This document shows, piece after piece, positions 1 through 6,980 of a DNA stretch of 18,035 nt. Within the stretch, counting starts at the first letter, position 1. Every line of letters starts with the position of its first letter. This DNA comes from Sulfurimonas sp. Lineage in GTDB: Bacteria > Campylobacterota > Campylobacteria > Campylobacterales > Sulfurimonadaceae. A program made the position numbers and the translations under genes. A model generated the notes under the pieces. It saw nothing but the letters and a program-made list of their open reading frames with translations. It was not told where the DNA came from and did not search any database. The stretch covers positions 1 to 18,035 of the forward strand of contig JALSMC010000122.1 in assembly GCA_026987995.1 (NCBI GenBank), in the 5' to 3' direction.

Positions 1-469
1 TTGTAACTTGAGTCTGCGTTTGTGCAATATTTTGTGTTAAATTTTCAGTCTGTTTTGCTAATGCTACTTTAATGGCATCATTATTAGGATTATCAGCAAA
101 TGTTTGCCACATATTATAGTACTCAGCTAAATCAGATTTAATCCCCACCCCATCAATCTCAGGAAAATAAGTTGAAAGTTCTTCTAATGTCTGCTGCGTA
201 AAATCGACATACTCTTTGTCTGCTGAGACTGCTGTATATTTATCAAAAACAAAGTTATCAAAAACTCTTTGAATATCTGTAATCTCTGTTCCGCTACCAA
301 CATTACCAGCAGTAGTATAAAGTGGAGTAGCAGACGACTGCACAACTCTCTGCCTTGTATAGCCCTCAACTTCTGCATTTGTGATATTATTTCCAGTAAC
401 ATTTATTCCAACTTGGGCAGCACTTAAACCACTATATCCAATATTGAGGCTATTAAAAATTGAAGCCAT
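1..469 (-). CDS. flgK: Flagellar hook-filament junction protein FlgK, N-terminal part (cut by window edge)
   Basis: The leftward frame opens with ATG at 469 and stays open for 156 codons to the window edge, so only the N-terminal portion is present. The first residues (MASIFNSLNIGYSGLSAAQ, then VGINVTGNNITNAEVEGYTRQ) are the axial-protein signature: an amphipathic helix and the ANNxAN-like, GYTRQ-containing segment typical of FlgK. FlgK is secreted through the flagellar type III apparatus and forms the first junction zone between hook and filament. The ATG lies one base after the flgN-like stop, so translation is probably coupled. The chaperone-then-client order (flgN-flgK) supports the assignment. 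The remaining two thirds or more lies outside the window. Confidence 0.95.
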   Translation of the reverse strand, partial: MASIFNSLNIGYSGLSAAQVGINVTGNNITNAEVEGYTRQRVVQSSATPLYTTAGNVGSGTEITDIQRVFDNFVFDKYTAVSADKEYVDFTQQTLEELSTYFPEIDGVGIKSDLAEYYNMWQTFADNPNNDAIKVALAKQTENLTQNIAQTQTQVT

Positions 470-470
470 C

Positions 471-899
471 TTACACTCTCACTTCTAAAATTGATGAGTT
501 CTTTGATGTCACTTTATCATATCCTTGCATCTCTGTTGGGATAACTCTTTCTAAAAATGTATTGTATAAATTACTCACAAGTAAAACAAATTTTGCATAT
601 TTTTTATTTATATCTCGTAAATTGTTTAGTTCTACCTTAAGTTCATCTAAAAGTATATGTTGTTCTTTATTGAGAAGGTCGGGGAGGTCTACATTTGGGT
701 TAGCTGTTATCAACGAAGATATTTCATTATCTATTAATGCTTTTTTTACTTCAAAACTTTTTAGTTTCTCTTCTTTGAGTGGCAATCTATCAAACTGAGT
801 AGTATGCTCAGCTTTTTTTATATCTTCAATATCAGCTTCTGTAATATTAATTATATCCCTTAAATCACTAAGGGCATTCTGTAAATAATGTGATAACAT
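471..899 (-). CDS. flgN: FlgN-like flagellar export chaperone
   Basis: A 142-residue, largely helical, charged protein (LSHYLQNALSDLRDIINITE at the N-terminus) with no signal peptide or membrane segment. Size, predicted coiled-coil character and position between flgM and flgK fit FlgN, the cytoplasmic chaperone that keeps FlgK and FlgL unfolded for export. FlgN proteins diverge strongly, so the call rests more on context than on motifs. The ATG at 899 has a good ribosome site (AGGAG, six bases upstream). The stop falls immediately before the flgK start. It lies 27 bases after flgM and probably shares the sigma28-type promoter upstream of flgM. Confidence 0.75.
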   Translation of the reverse strand: MLSHYLQNALSDLRDIINITEADIEDIKKAEHTTQFDRLPLKEEKLKSFEVKKALIDNEISSLITANPNVDLPDLLNKEQHILLDELKVELNNLRDINKKYAKFVLLVSNLYNTFLERVIPTEMQGYDKVTSKNSSILEVRV

Positions 900-926
900 A
901 CCTAACTCCTGTTTTACTTTTTTAGT

Positions 927-1130
927 TTAAAGTAGAGCATCCGCCATCTTCTGAGATAAAGCATTTAAATCTACCTTGTACTCGCCTGAGTCTATTGACT
1001 TTTTGAGTTCATCGACTTTACTTGCCTCACTATTAGATGAGACATTTGCAGTCTGTTTTTGTTCTTTAGCTTCGTTTGTTTTACTTGGATAAGTAGCACG
1101 AGTTGCAGAAGCATTTGTTTGTGAAATCAT
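927..1130 (-). CDS. flgM: Anti-sigma28 factor FlgM
   Basis: A 67-residue protein with a low-complexity N-terminal half rich in Ser, Ala, Thr and Lys, and a conserved C-terminal half (residues about 38-67: KVDELKKSIDSGEYKVDL, ending KMADALL). That C-terminal half is the sigma28-binding region of FlgM. FlgM holds FliA inactive until hook completion; classically it is then exported. In C. jejuni the FlgM-FliA pair also limits filament length. The ATG has AAGGA six bases upstream. A sigma28-type promoter motif sits directly upstream, implying that FliA drives expression of its own inhibitor, a negative feedback loop. Confidence 0.93.
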   Translation of the reverse strand: MISQTNASATRATYPSKTNEAKEQKQTANVSSNSEASKVDELKKSIDSGEYKVDLNALSQKMADALL

Positions 1131-1141
1131 AATTTATCCTT

Positions 1142-1177
1142 TATACTTCTATATCGGCAAATCATTCATTTACTTGA
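1142..1177 (-). promoter_or_regulatory. Sigma28 (FliA)-type promoter for flgM-flgN-flgK
   Basis: Read leftward, TCAA (1177-1174) is followed by 15 bases and then GCCGATAT (1158-1151). This matches the sigma28 pattern TAAA-N15-GCCGATAA, including the CGATAT form of -10 used in Campylobacter. The predicted start point is near 1144, giving a leader of about 14 bases that still contains the flgM ribosome site. It lies in the 56-base gap between flgJ and flgM. Confidence 0.75.
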
Positions 1178-1186
1178 GTGTTTTTC

Positions 1187-1492
1187 TCACTTTTCTCTAC
1201 TTAAATAGTCATATAACATTTGTGAGAAACCAAAGCCCCCTGCACTCGCTTTTGAGAGTTCATCGCGGTACATTGATTTGTATATTTTATCACCTGGATC
1301 TTTTTGAGACGAGAACATGTCTTTATCATTGACTGCAGCATTATCCATTAACATTTTAATGATAACTGCTTCAAATGCATCTGTCTGTTGGCGAAGTTCT
1401 TTATCGTCTACATTCTCATTTATCTTAGGAATATTCGTATTTTGGATTGTTTGTTGCACCATGCTTGTCATGCTATTTATACCGTATCCCAT
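1187..1492 (-). CDS. flgJ: FlgJ-type rod-binding protein, no muramidase domain
   Basis: A 101-residue protein with the FlgJ N-terminal rod-binding domain. The segment RQQTDAFEAVIIKMLMDNA (about residues 34-52) and the following YKSMYRDELSKASAGGFG region match the family pattern of a core helix, then a DMF/YRDML-like segment, then a helix. Enterobacterial FlgJ is about 310 residues because it also carries a C-terminal peptidoglycan hydrolase domain. That domain is absent here, as usual in Campylobacterota, so wall penetration by the rod must rely on another enzyme. Its ATG overlaps the flgI stop (TAATG), indicating translational coupling and shared transcription with the P-ring gene. Confidence 0.88.
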   Translation of the reverse strand: MGYGINSMTSMVQQTIQNTNIPKINENVDDKELRQQTDAFEAVIIKMLMDNAAVNDKDMFSSQKDPGDKIYKSMYRDELSKASAGGFGFSQMLYDYLSREK

Positions 1493-2535
1493 TACATTAC
1501 CACCAAGTCAGCTACTATACTTCCAGCACTTTTCATAGCTTCAAGTATAGAGATTATGTCTTTTGGACTTGCCCCCATTTTTTGAAGTGAACGCACAAGA
1601 TTTGCTACGGTTGTTGTTCCTTCTTTAGTATATACCTCATTTTCATTAAGTCCTATAACTAAATCTTTATCAACTATAACAGCACCATCTGGAGATAAGA
1701 GGTTTTTCTGCTCAACTATTTTTATAGTTATATCTCCATGGGTTAATATAATTGGTTTGAGTTGTATGTTTACACCTGCAACAATTGTTCCAGTTCTCTC
1801 ATTAATAATAATTTTATTTTTAGGTCTATAGTTCATCTCTATATCTTGAACTTCTGCTAAAAACTCTATCATAGAACGGTTTTGAGGACGTTTTAGTTTT
1901 ACACTTCTAGAGTCAGTTGCTACTGCCACTTGAGTGTTATAAAAACTATTTATCGCTTTTTGTACAGCAACTGCATTTTTAAAATCAGCCTCTTTAAGTG
2001 ATAATGTTGCATACTCTTGGTTGAAAAGGTTGATATTTATCTCACGCTCAATAAAACCACCATTAAAAACTACTCCAGCAGTAGGATGTGTTAATGCTCC
2101 ACCTCTGGTGTTTCTTCCACCTATACTTACTGCACCCTGACCCAATGCATATATCTTACCATCAACCCCTTTTAAAGGTGTCATTAGGAGTGTTCCACCT
2201 TCTAATGACTTTGCATCACCGATGGAAGAGACTGTAATGTCAAACTTATCACCTTGTCTAGCAAATGGCTTCATAGTTGCAGTTACAACAACCGCAGCTA
2301 CATTTTTAGACTTTATATCAATTGGATTCATGTCAATGTTCATCGCTTTTAACATGTTTGAGATTGACTGGAGTGTAAATTTAGAAGTGGTACCATCACC
2401 AGTTTTTTCTAAACCGACTACTAAAGAATAACCAATAATCTGATTTTCTCGTACACCAACGATGCTTGAAACATCATTGATTTTAGTCGCATTTAGTGCT
2501 GATATAAAAAGAAGTAGTAGTAAAAAAAGTTTCAT
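1492..2535 (-). CDS. flgI: Flagellar P-ring protein FlgI
   Basis: A 347-residue protein with a Sec signal peptide (MKLFLLLLLFISALNA) followed by the FlgI fold from its first mature residues (KINDVSSIVGVRENQIIGYS; LVVGLEKTGDG). FlgI is exported to the periplasm and polymerises into the P-ring, the bushing of the flagellar rod in peptidoglycan. The C-terminus (NLVRSLQKMGASPKDIISIL) is also typical. An in-frame start seven codons upstream (2556) exists, but ATG at 2535 is chosen: it begins the signal peptide and has AAGGA five bases upstream. The longer start would also overlap the sigma54-type promoter start region. The stop overlaps the flgJ ATG. Confidence 0.95.
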   Translation of the reverse strand: MKLFLLLLLFISALNATKINDVSSIVGVRENQIIGYSLVVGLEKTGDGTTSKFTLQSISNMLKAMNIDMNPIDIKSKNVAAVVVTATMKPFARQGDKFDITVSSIGDAKSLEGGTLLMTPLKGVDGKIYALGQGAVSIGGRNTRGGALTHPTAGVVFNGGFIEREININLFNQEYATLSLKEADFKNAVAVQKAINSFYNTQVAVATDSRSVKLKRPQNRSMIEFLAEVQDIEMNYRPKNKIIINERTGTIVAGVNIQLKPIILTHGDITIKIVEQKNLLSPDGAVIVDKDLVIGLNENEVYTKEGTTTVANLVRSLQKMGASPKDIISILEAMKSAGSIVADLVVM

Positions 2536-2550
2536 TATAATCCTTAAGTT

Positions 2551-2578
2551 ACTCAAAGATTAGCAATATTTATTCCAC
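2551..2578 (-). promoter_or_regulatory. Sigma54 (RpoN)-type promoter for flgI-flgJ
   Basis: Read leftward, TGGAATAAATATTGCT (2577-2562) has the invariant GG at -24 and GC at -12 separated by exactly ten bases, with the TGGAA...TTGCT context of Campylobacter RpoN sites. The predicted start is near 2551, about 16 bases before the chosen flgI ATG and upstream of its ribosome site. It occupies the 44-base gap between rsmD and flgI. P-ring genes are RpoN class genes in related flagellates. Confidence 0.75.
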
Positions 2579-2579
2579 T

Positions 2580-3176
2580 TTAGTCGGCAGTGAGGTATGT
2601 AAGACTTGTATTTCCAAATTTTTTAGTTTTTATAATGCTAAATGCACCCAATTGTTCATCTATCTCTAAACCTGTCATATGTTCAATAATAACCATACGA
2701 ACAACTTCTTCAGGTAGCGACTTGATGAGATTCATAGTTTTATTATAAATCTCTTCCATTCCTTCGCGTATACTAAAAGGTGGATCTACATAAAAGTAAG
2801 CATCTTCACCTTGTTTTTTGAGTTTTGATACAACTGCGTTTATGTTCTCAAAACTATTGCCACCATAAACACTACAAGCAAGAGGGTCTGTCTGTGCAAT
2901 GTTTTCTTTAAGTGTTTTAAGAGCATCTCTATCTTTTTCCATAAACTGTATGCTCTTAGCACCACGGCTCAGAGCTTCAAGACCAATAGACCCACTCCCT
3001 GAGAACACCTCAACAAAATTTGCATCTATTATCTCAAACTGCAAGGTGTTAAAAAAAGACTCTAAAACAATTGTTTTTGAACTTCTTGTTGTCGTTTTAC
3101 TTGGAAGTTTAAGAACTTTTCCTTTAAACTTTCCACTTATTATTTTTTTTGTAAACTTTTTGTTGTTATTTTTCAT
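2580..3176 (-). CDS. rsmD: RsmD-family methyltransferase (16S rRNA guanine-N2)
   Basis: A 198-residue class I SAM-dependent methyltransferase. The SAM-binding motif I is VFSGSGSIGLEALSRGA (57-73), the acidic motif II lies at FMEKD (79-83), and the catalytic DPPF motif is at 131-134. The whole length and layout match RsmD, which methylates G966 of 16S rRNA. The N-terminal GKFKGKVLKLP and the SFFN element (residues 40-43) are also RsmD-like. The ATG at 3176 overlaps the end of the upstream gene by 11 bases. The counterpart in the same flagellar context in C. jejuni has been described as a DNA methyltransferase with motility effects (from memory), so the substrate should not be taken as proven. 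Confidence 0.85.
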   Translation of the reverse strand: MKNNNKKFTKKIISGKFKGKVLKLPSKTTTRSSKTIVLESFFNTLQFEIIDANFVEVFSGSGSIGLEALSRGAKSIQFMEKDRDALKTLKENIAQTDPLACSVYGGNSFENINAVVSKLKKQGEDAYFYVDPPFSIREGMEEIYNKTMNLIKSLPEEVVRMVIIEHMTGLEIDEQLGAFSIIKTKKFGNTSLTYLTAD

Positions 3177-3543
3177 AAAATGCTTTGACTGCTCGTATTA
3201 TATTTGATTGATACTCTTGTGTTAAAGACTCTATGCGATTTTCTAAGATACTAAAGTCCATTGCAGGGTCTAACTTTTCTCTATTATGAGTTTGTACACT
3301 CTCTTCTTGTGGATTTAATTCTAAGTGGCGTTTTTCTAGTGCTAAAATAAGTTGTGCTTTTGAAAAAGGTTTTTTCAGGTTAGCTGATGCATCACTCCCT
3401 ATGTAAAAGCATCTCTCATCTTCTAAACAAGGCTCATCCCGCACTACGATATCACATTTACTATAAGTACTCAGATGTTTATCTAAAAAAAGTTCTAAAG
3501 ATTTTTGTAAAAGTGGTGAACTACACTGTACTGCTATTTTCAT
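3166..3543 (-). CDS. Conserved-type small protein with receiver-like N-terminal region, function unknown
   Basis: A 125-residue protein I do not recognise by name. Residues 1-70 alternate strands and helices: MKIAVQCSSP, a leucine-rich helix, CDIVVRDE (30-37), CFYIGSD (45-51), then LKKPFSKAQLILALEKR (56-72). The last segment resembles the Lys-Pro and final helix of response-regulator receiver domains. The receiver acidic pair after the first strand is missing and the region is about 40 residues short, so phosphorylation is not expected. Residues 73-125 are hydrophilic and helical. It overlaps rsmD by 11 bases and follows the exonuclease by 8, placing it firmly in the same transcription unit as the flagellar genes. 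Confidence 0.7.
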   Translation of the reverse strand: MKIAVQCSSPLLQKSLELFLDKHLSTYSKCDIVVRDEPCLEDERCFYIGSDASANLKKPFSKAQLILALEKRHLELNPQEESVQTHNREKLDPAMDFSILENRIESLTQEYQSNIIRAVKAFYEK

Positions 3544-3551
3544 ACATTCCC

Positions 3552-4244
3552 TTATAAATAATAATTTATACTATACCTTAAATCGTCATCACACTCACTA
3601 CTAAGTAACCACTGCACATAGGAAATGTCATTTAAACAGACTTCTTCTATGTACTTTCCCTTATGCTTTCCAAAAGAGAATTTTTCTAAAAGTACTTCTT
3701 TAAAAGTTAGTTCTTGCATCTGCTCTACACTTACCATCTCTTGAAGATAGACAAACAAAAGCTTAGTTACTAAAGTATCACTCAGTGCATTATGAGCAAC
3801 TAAAGCATCTTTGATTCCATACTCAGATTTTATTTTTTCTTCTTCTTTATAAAGCTTTAACTCATAACGGAGAAATTGCAAAGAAAAACCATCACACTCT
3901 TTGATGAGATGTTTACTTACACGAAGAGTATCAATGATAGAACCCTTCCACTTAAAACCACTCTTTTGTAGCATCTCTATGTCAAATGAGATGTTATGTC
4001 CGACTAATGTATTTGCATTACTATTGTTTTTTTCTAACTGCTCATAAATACTACTCTCTTTAAAGCACTTCTTATTTTTAAGCATCTCATTAGTTATGTG
4101 GTGTACACTTGAGGCTTCAGCAGATATCTTTTTACCTTCATGTACAAGTTCGTATGCATAACTATCATCATCTATAAACGCCACTGAGCAGATAAGGTCT
4201 TTACTCTCTAACCCTGTCGTCTCCGTATCTAAAAATATCAGCAT
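3552..4244 (-). CDS. DEDDh 3'-5' exonuclease with ExoX-type C-terminal domain
   Basis: A 230-residue DnaQ-superfamily exonuclease. ExoI motif is FLDTETTGL (D6, E8), ExoII is HNISFDIEML (D88), and ExoIII is HNALSDTLVT (H151, D156). All five metal-binding or catalytic positions are present, so an active 3'-5' exonuclease is expected. Residues 188-215 (FSFGKHKGKYIEEVCLNDIS, then YVQWLL) look like the small C-terminal domain of exonuclease X and related nucleases. This is therefore more likely a repair or single-strand exonuclease than the replicative epsilon subunit, although annotation as DNA polymerase III epsilon is common for such proteins. The ATG overlaps the preceding membrane-protein gene by 7 bases. 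Confidence 0.85.
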   Translation of the reverse strand: MLIFLDTETTGLESKDLICSVAFIDDDSYAYELVHEGKKISAEASSVHHITNEMLKNKKCFKESSIYEQLEKNNSNANTLVGHNISFDIEMLQKSGFKWKGSIIDTLRVSKHLIKECDGFSLQFLRYELKLYKEEEKIKSEYGIKDALVAHNALSDTLVTKLLFVYLQEMVSVEQMQELTFKEVLLEKFSFGKHKGKYIEEVCLNDISYVQWLLSSECDDDLRYSINYYL

Positions 4245-4786
4245 TTTACTAACTTTACTCGCTTACATCGAGCAGTTAAAATCATAAAAGAAAAATATCC
4301 CGCGACTAAAATAAAAGCATATAAAACATAGATATTAAACCAATCAAAAACTGCAGTAGTTTCACTAAGGGCATATGAAAAAATGAGTGCCACTATCATT
4401 TGAGCACCAACAAGCCATATAATCAACATAAACCATTTTCTCCATACTTTGACTAAGTCACCATAACCCACCTCTTCTATTACTTGTGTTTCCCCTTCTT
4501 TTGGGCAAGTGAAAAGCTGGAGTTTGTAGTTGTTATAACAACGGTTAAAGACTGGTTTGAGTGTTCTAAATAAAAAAAGTAAAAGTGTAAAATTCCAAAG
4601 GATGAGAAACCAAAACTTTGTGATATCAAAAAGAGCTTCTTGTAACTTCAATATAATTGGTACCATACCTTGTGAGATATACAAGTAAGCACTAATGCAA
4701 ATCGCTAAAACAAGAGCAGAAAAGACACTGCTAAAAGTTAAACGCAGTGCCCATGCCAACCAAGTATAAAGATAAAACTTACTCAC
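4238..4786 (-). CDS. Integral membrane protein with about four helices, function unknown
   Basis: About 182 residues and no recognised family. Four hydrophobic spans are visible: one near the N-terminus (SSVFSALVLAICISAYLYI), one after it (FWFLILWNFTLLLFLF), and two in the C-terminal half (FMLIIWLVGAQMIVALIF and YVLYAFILVAGYFSFMIL). They are separated by a hydrophilic loop (about 45 residues, NRCYNNYKLQLFTCPKEGE onward) and end in a basic tail, RCKRVKLVKC. The chosen start is GTG at 4786, which has GGAAAAAAGA upstream and overlaps the previous stop (GTGAGTAA). GTG at 4804 would add six residues but has no ribosome site. The stop lies inside the exonuclease start, so the genes are tightly coupled. 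Confidence 0.7.
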   Translation of the reverse strand: MSKFYLYTWLAWALRLTFSSVFSALVLAICISAYLYISQGMVPIILKLQEALFDITKFWFLILWNFTLLLFLFRTLKPVFNRCYNNYKLQLFTCPKEGETQVIEEVGYGDLVKVWRKWFMLIIWLVGAQMIVALIFSYALSETTAVFDWFNIYVLYAFILVAGYFSFMILTARCKRVKLVKC

Positions 4787-5210
4787 TCTTTTTTCCAAAA
4801 TCACCGAGCATACTATTATAATGTTCTAGTGTCATAAAACTCTTCTCAAATCTATAACGAATGATAAACTCAACGACACTGTCCTTAAACTCACAATCTA
4901 CATTCTCAACTCGACCAAAATAAGCTAGTGAGATATTTTTACTTTTTACTTTGGCAGTTTTATCATAACTAATTGCTAAAATTTGTAGATATTTTCCCTC
5001 TTTTATTTCTCCTAGATTTTCTTCTAAAAGTGAAGCTCCAGAGAGGTTGATAGCCTTAAATAAAAATAATTCTTCAAAAGTGTCTATTTTTTTATCTATA
5101 CCTACACTTACAAAGAGCTCTTTTAACTGCAACATATTATTTTTGCGTGTAAGTTCATAACTCGATATCTTATTTGTAAGGTTTTTTAATCTATCTAAAG
5201 CTGAACTCAT
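4779..5210 (-). CDS. Hypothetical soluble protein, first gene of the flagellar-containing string
   Basis: A 143-residue protein that I cannot assign. It has a basic helical N-terminus (MSSALDRLKNLTNKISSYEL), no signal peptide and no membrane segment. A middle region of alternating strands (YLQILAISYDKTAKVKSKN, then ISLAYFGRVENVDCEF) suggests a beta-rich domain. The ATG at 5210 is preferred over GTG at 5213 because GAGGAA lies six bases before the ATG. The gene is first in the leftward string and has its own promoter-like sequence in the divergent region shared with murA. Its end overlaps the membrane-protein gene by 8 bases. Confidence 0.65.
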   Translation of the reverse strand: MSSALDRLKNLTNKISSYELTRKNNMLQLKELFVSVGIDKKIDTFEELFLFKAINLSGASLLEENLGEIKEGKYLQILAISYDKTAKVKSKNISLAYFGRVENVDCEFKDSVVEFIIRYRFEKSFMTLEHYNSMLGDFGKKSE

Positions 5211-5246
5211 CACTATTTCCTCAATATATTTGTACTCTATTTCTTA

Positions 5247-5262
5247 TATTAAAATTATATCA
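5247..5262 (-). promoter_or_regulatory. Sigma70-type -10 for the leftward gene string
   Basis: Read leftward, TGATATAAT contains a consensus -10 (TATAAT, 5259-5254) with an extended TGN element. Predicted start near 5247 gives a leader of about 37 bases to ATG 5210. No clear -35 is seen, as is usual in Campylobacterota. Confidence 0.55.
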
Positions 5263-5270
5263 AAATTACT

Positions 5271-5287
5271 TAGATATAATAACACAA
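5271..5287 (+). promoter_or_regulatory. Sigma70-type -10 for murA
   Basis: TAGATATAAT has a consensus TATAAT at 5275-5280. The predicted start near 5287 gives a leader of about 24 bases containing AAGAG before the murA ATG. It lies back-to-back with the leftward promoter, about 15 bases away. Confidence 0.55.
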
Positions 5288-5310
5288 ATAAATTTTAATT
5301 AAAGAGACTT

Positions 5311-6573
5311 ATGGACTACTTAAAAGCACAGAGTGTTGATTCACTCAAGGGTACTATCAACATCTCGGGTGCAAAAAATGCATCTCTTCCTCTTATAGCG
5401 ATGACTATTCTCGCAAAAAACAGTGTAAACATCAAAAACTTACCTCATGTAGCTGACATAAGAACACTTCTTAAACTCCTCACAAACTTAGGTGCAAAAG
5501 TTGACTTTTTGGATGAAAAAGTAGTAGTTGACACAAAGCCATTACATGAAACGAAAGCAACATATGACATTGTCAAAACTATGCGTGCTTCTATTTTAGT
5601 TTTGGGGCCAATTCTCGCCCGTTTTGGTCACTGTGAAGTTTCTTTACCTGGTGGTTGTGCCATTGGACAACGTCCTATTGACTTACATCTCAAAGCTCTA
5701 GAACAGATGGGTGCACAGATAGAGATAAAAGCGGGATATATTGAAGCAAGAGCGCCAAAAGGTCTTCAAGGATGCAACATCATCTTCGATAAAATCACTG
5801 TAACAGGTACAGCAAATATCGTCATGGCAGCAGCCCTTGCTAATGGCAAGACTACCATTACAAACGCAGCCCGTGAACCTGAAGTAGTACAACTGTGTGA
5901 AGTGCTAAATGAGAGTGGTGTTACTATTGATGGGATTGGGACAGCTGTACTTACAGTACATGGAACAGCAGGAGAGCTTATAAACATTCCTGAATTTAGT
6001 ATCATACCAGACCGCATAGAAGCTGGAACTTACCTCTGTGCAGGTGCAATCACAAAGTCAAAAATCACTCTTACAAATGTAGAGCCTAAACATTTAGGAG
6101 CAGTTCTTGCAAAACTCGAAGAAATGGGAAGTAGTTTTACACTTACAGAGGACAGTATCACTATTCACCCTGCAAAAAAGATAAAACCAGTAAAAATCAT
6201 TACTCAAGAGTATCCTGCATTTCCAACAGATATGCAAGCACAGTTTATGGCTCTTGCTACTCAAGCAGATGGTGTCTCCATCATAGAAGAACGACTTTTT
6301 GAAAATCGTTTTATGCATGTGAGTGAGCTCCAACGTATGGGTGCAGACATAACACTAAATGCTCATACAGCAACAGTAAATGGAAAAACAAAACTGAGTG
6401 GTACTGATGTAATGGCTACAGACCTGAGAGCTTCATCAGCCCTTGTTTTAGCAGCACTTGTTGCAAATGGGGAAACTAACATTCACCGTATCTATCATCT
6501 AGACCGTGGTTATGATGCTTTAGAGAAAAAGCTAGGTGGAGTTGGAGCAGATATACAAAGACTCTCAGAGTAA
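5311..6573 (+). CDS. murA: UDP-N-acetylglucosamine 1-carboxyvinyltransferase MurA
   Basis: A 420-residue enzyme of the normal MurA length. It transfers enolpyruvate from phosphoenolpyruvate to UDP-GlcNAc, the first committed cytoplasmic step of peptidoglycan synthesis. The catalytic cysteine is C116 in [17 protein letters not shown], so the enzyme has the fosfomycin-reactive Cys rather than the Asp seen in some resistant species. Substrate-binding K22-N23 (GAKNASLPL) and R92 (MRAS) are present, as is the C-terminal [18 protein letters not shown] stretch. It is transcribed alone, divergent from the flagellar-containing string and convergent with hspR. The ATG is preceded by AAGAG at a suitable distance. 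Confidence 0.97.
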   Translation: MDYLKAQSVDSLKGTINISGAKNASLPLIAMTILAKNSVNIKNLPHVADIRTLLKLLTNLGAKVDFLDEKVVVDTKPLHETKATYDIVKTMRASILVLGPILARFGHCEVSLPGGCAIGQRPIDLHLKALEQMGAQIEIKAGYIEARAPKGLQGCNIIFDKITVTGTANIVMAAALANGKTTITNAAREPEVVQLCEVLNESGVTIDGIGTAVLTVHGTAGELINIPEFSIIPDRIEAGTYLCAGAITKSKITLTNVEPKHLGAVLAKLEEMGSSFTLTEDSITIHPAKKIKPVKIITQEYPAFPTDMQAQFMALATQADGVSIIEERLFENRFMHVSELQRMGADITLNAHTATVNGKTKLSGTDVMATDLRASSALVLAALVANGETNIHRIYHLDRGYDALEKKLGGVGADIQRLSE

Positions 6574-6587
6574 TTATATCTTACTCT
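6567..6587. terminator. Weak inverted repeat between convergent murA and hspR
   Basis: AGAGTAA (6567-6573) and TTACTCT (6581-6587) form a 7-bp stem around a 7-base loop, with the murA stop inside the left arm. No strong T-tract follows on either strand. It could be a weak bidirectional terminator in the 26-base gap, or chance. Confidence 0.3.
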
Positions 6588-6599
6588 CTAAAGCCTCTT

Positions 6600-6977
6600 T
6601 TAGTCTTCAAAGATTATCATCTCATAAACACTTCTAGTTGTAACAAGAGCTTTATCAGGTGCAACTGAGTGTGCATTTGTCGCACGATTTACCTCGTGTC
6701 TAAGTTCAGCTATCTCTTTTTCCATAGAGTCAACATTTCCCTTTAAACGTAAGATAATATCAACACCTGCAAGGTTTACACCAAGCTCACGAGTTAAACG
6801 TAAAATAAGCTTTATCTTATCTATATCGCGTTGTGAGTAAAGGCGTATGCGACCATTTGAACGCGAGGGACAAATAAGATTTTCACGCTCATACTGACGC
6901 AGTGTTTGTGGGTGAATCTCTAATATCTTAGATACTATACTTATCAGATAAACGGGCTCATCATAATTATGAATCAT
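6600..6977 (-). CDS. hspR: HspR, MerR-family heat-shock repressor
   Basis: A 125-residue DNA-binding protein with an N-terminal MerR-type winged helix: VYLISIVSKILEIHPQTLRQ, then YERENLICPSRSNGRIRLYS (about residues 9-48). This QTLRQYE...RSNGRIRLYS pattern is diagnostic for HspR. A coiled-coil dimerisation helix follows (about 70-100). HspR represses chaperone genes by binding HAIR inverted repeats, and in many bacteria uses DnaK or a CbpA-type co-chaperone as feedback sensor. Its ATG follows the cbpA stop by three bases, and a HAIR-like operator sits in the cbpA promoter, so the pair is probably autoregulated. Confidence 0.93.
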   Translation of the reverse strand: MIHNYDEPVYLISIVSKILEIHPQTLRQYERENLICPSRSNGRIRLYSQRDIDKIKLILRLTRELGVNLAGVDIILRLKGNVDSMEKEIAELRHEVNRATNAHSVAPDKALVTTRSVYEMIIFED

Positions 6978-6980
6978 CTC

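Noticed and set aside
1173-1179. CTTGAGT, an exact HAIR half-site, in the flgM upstream region
   Set aside because: There is no matching ACTCAAG half at seven bases spacing, and the position is explained by the sigma28-type promoter.
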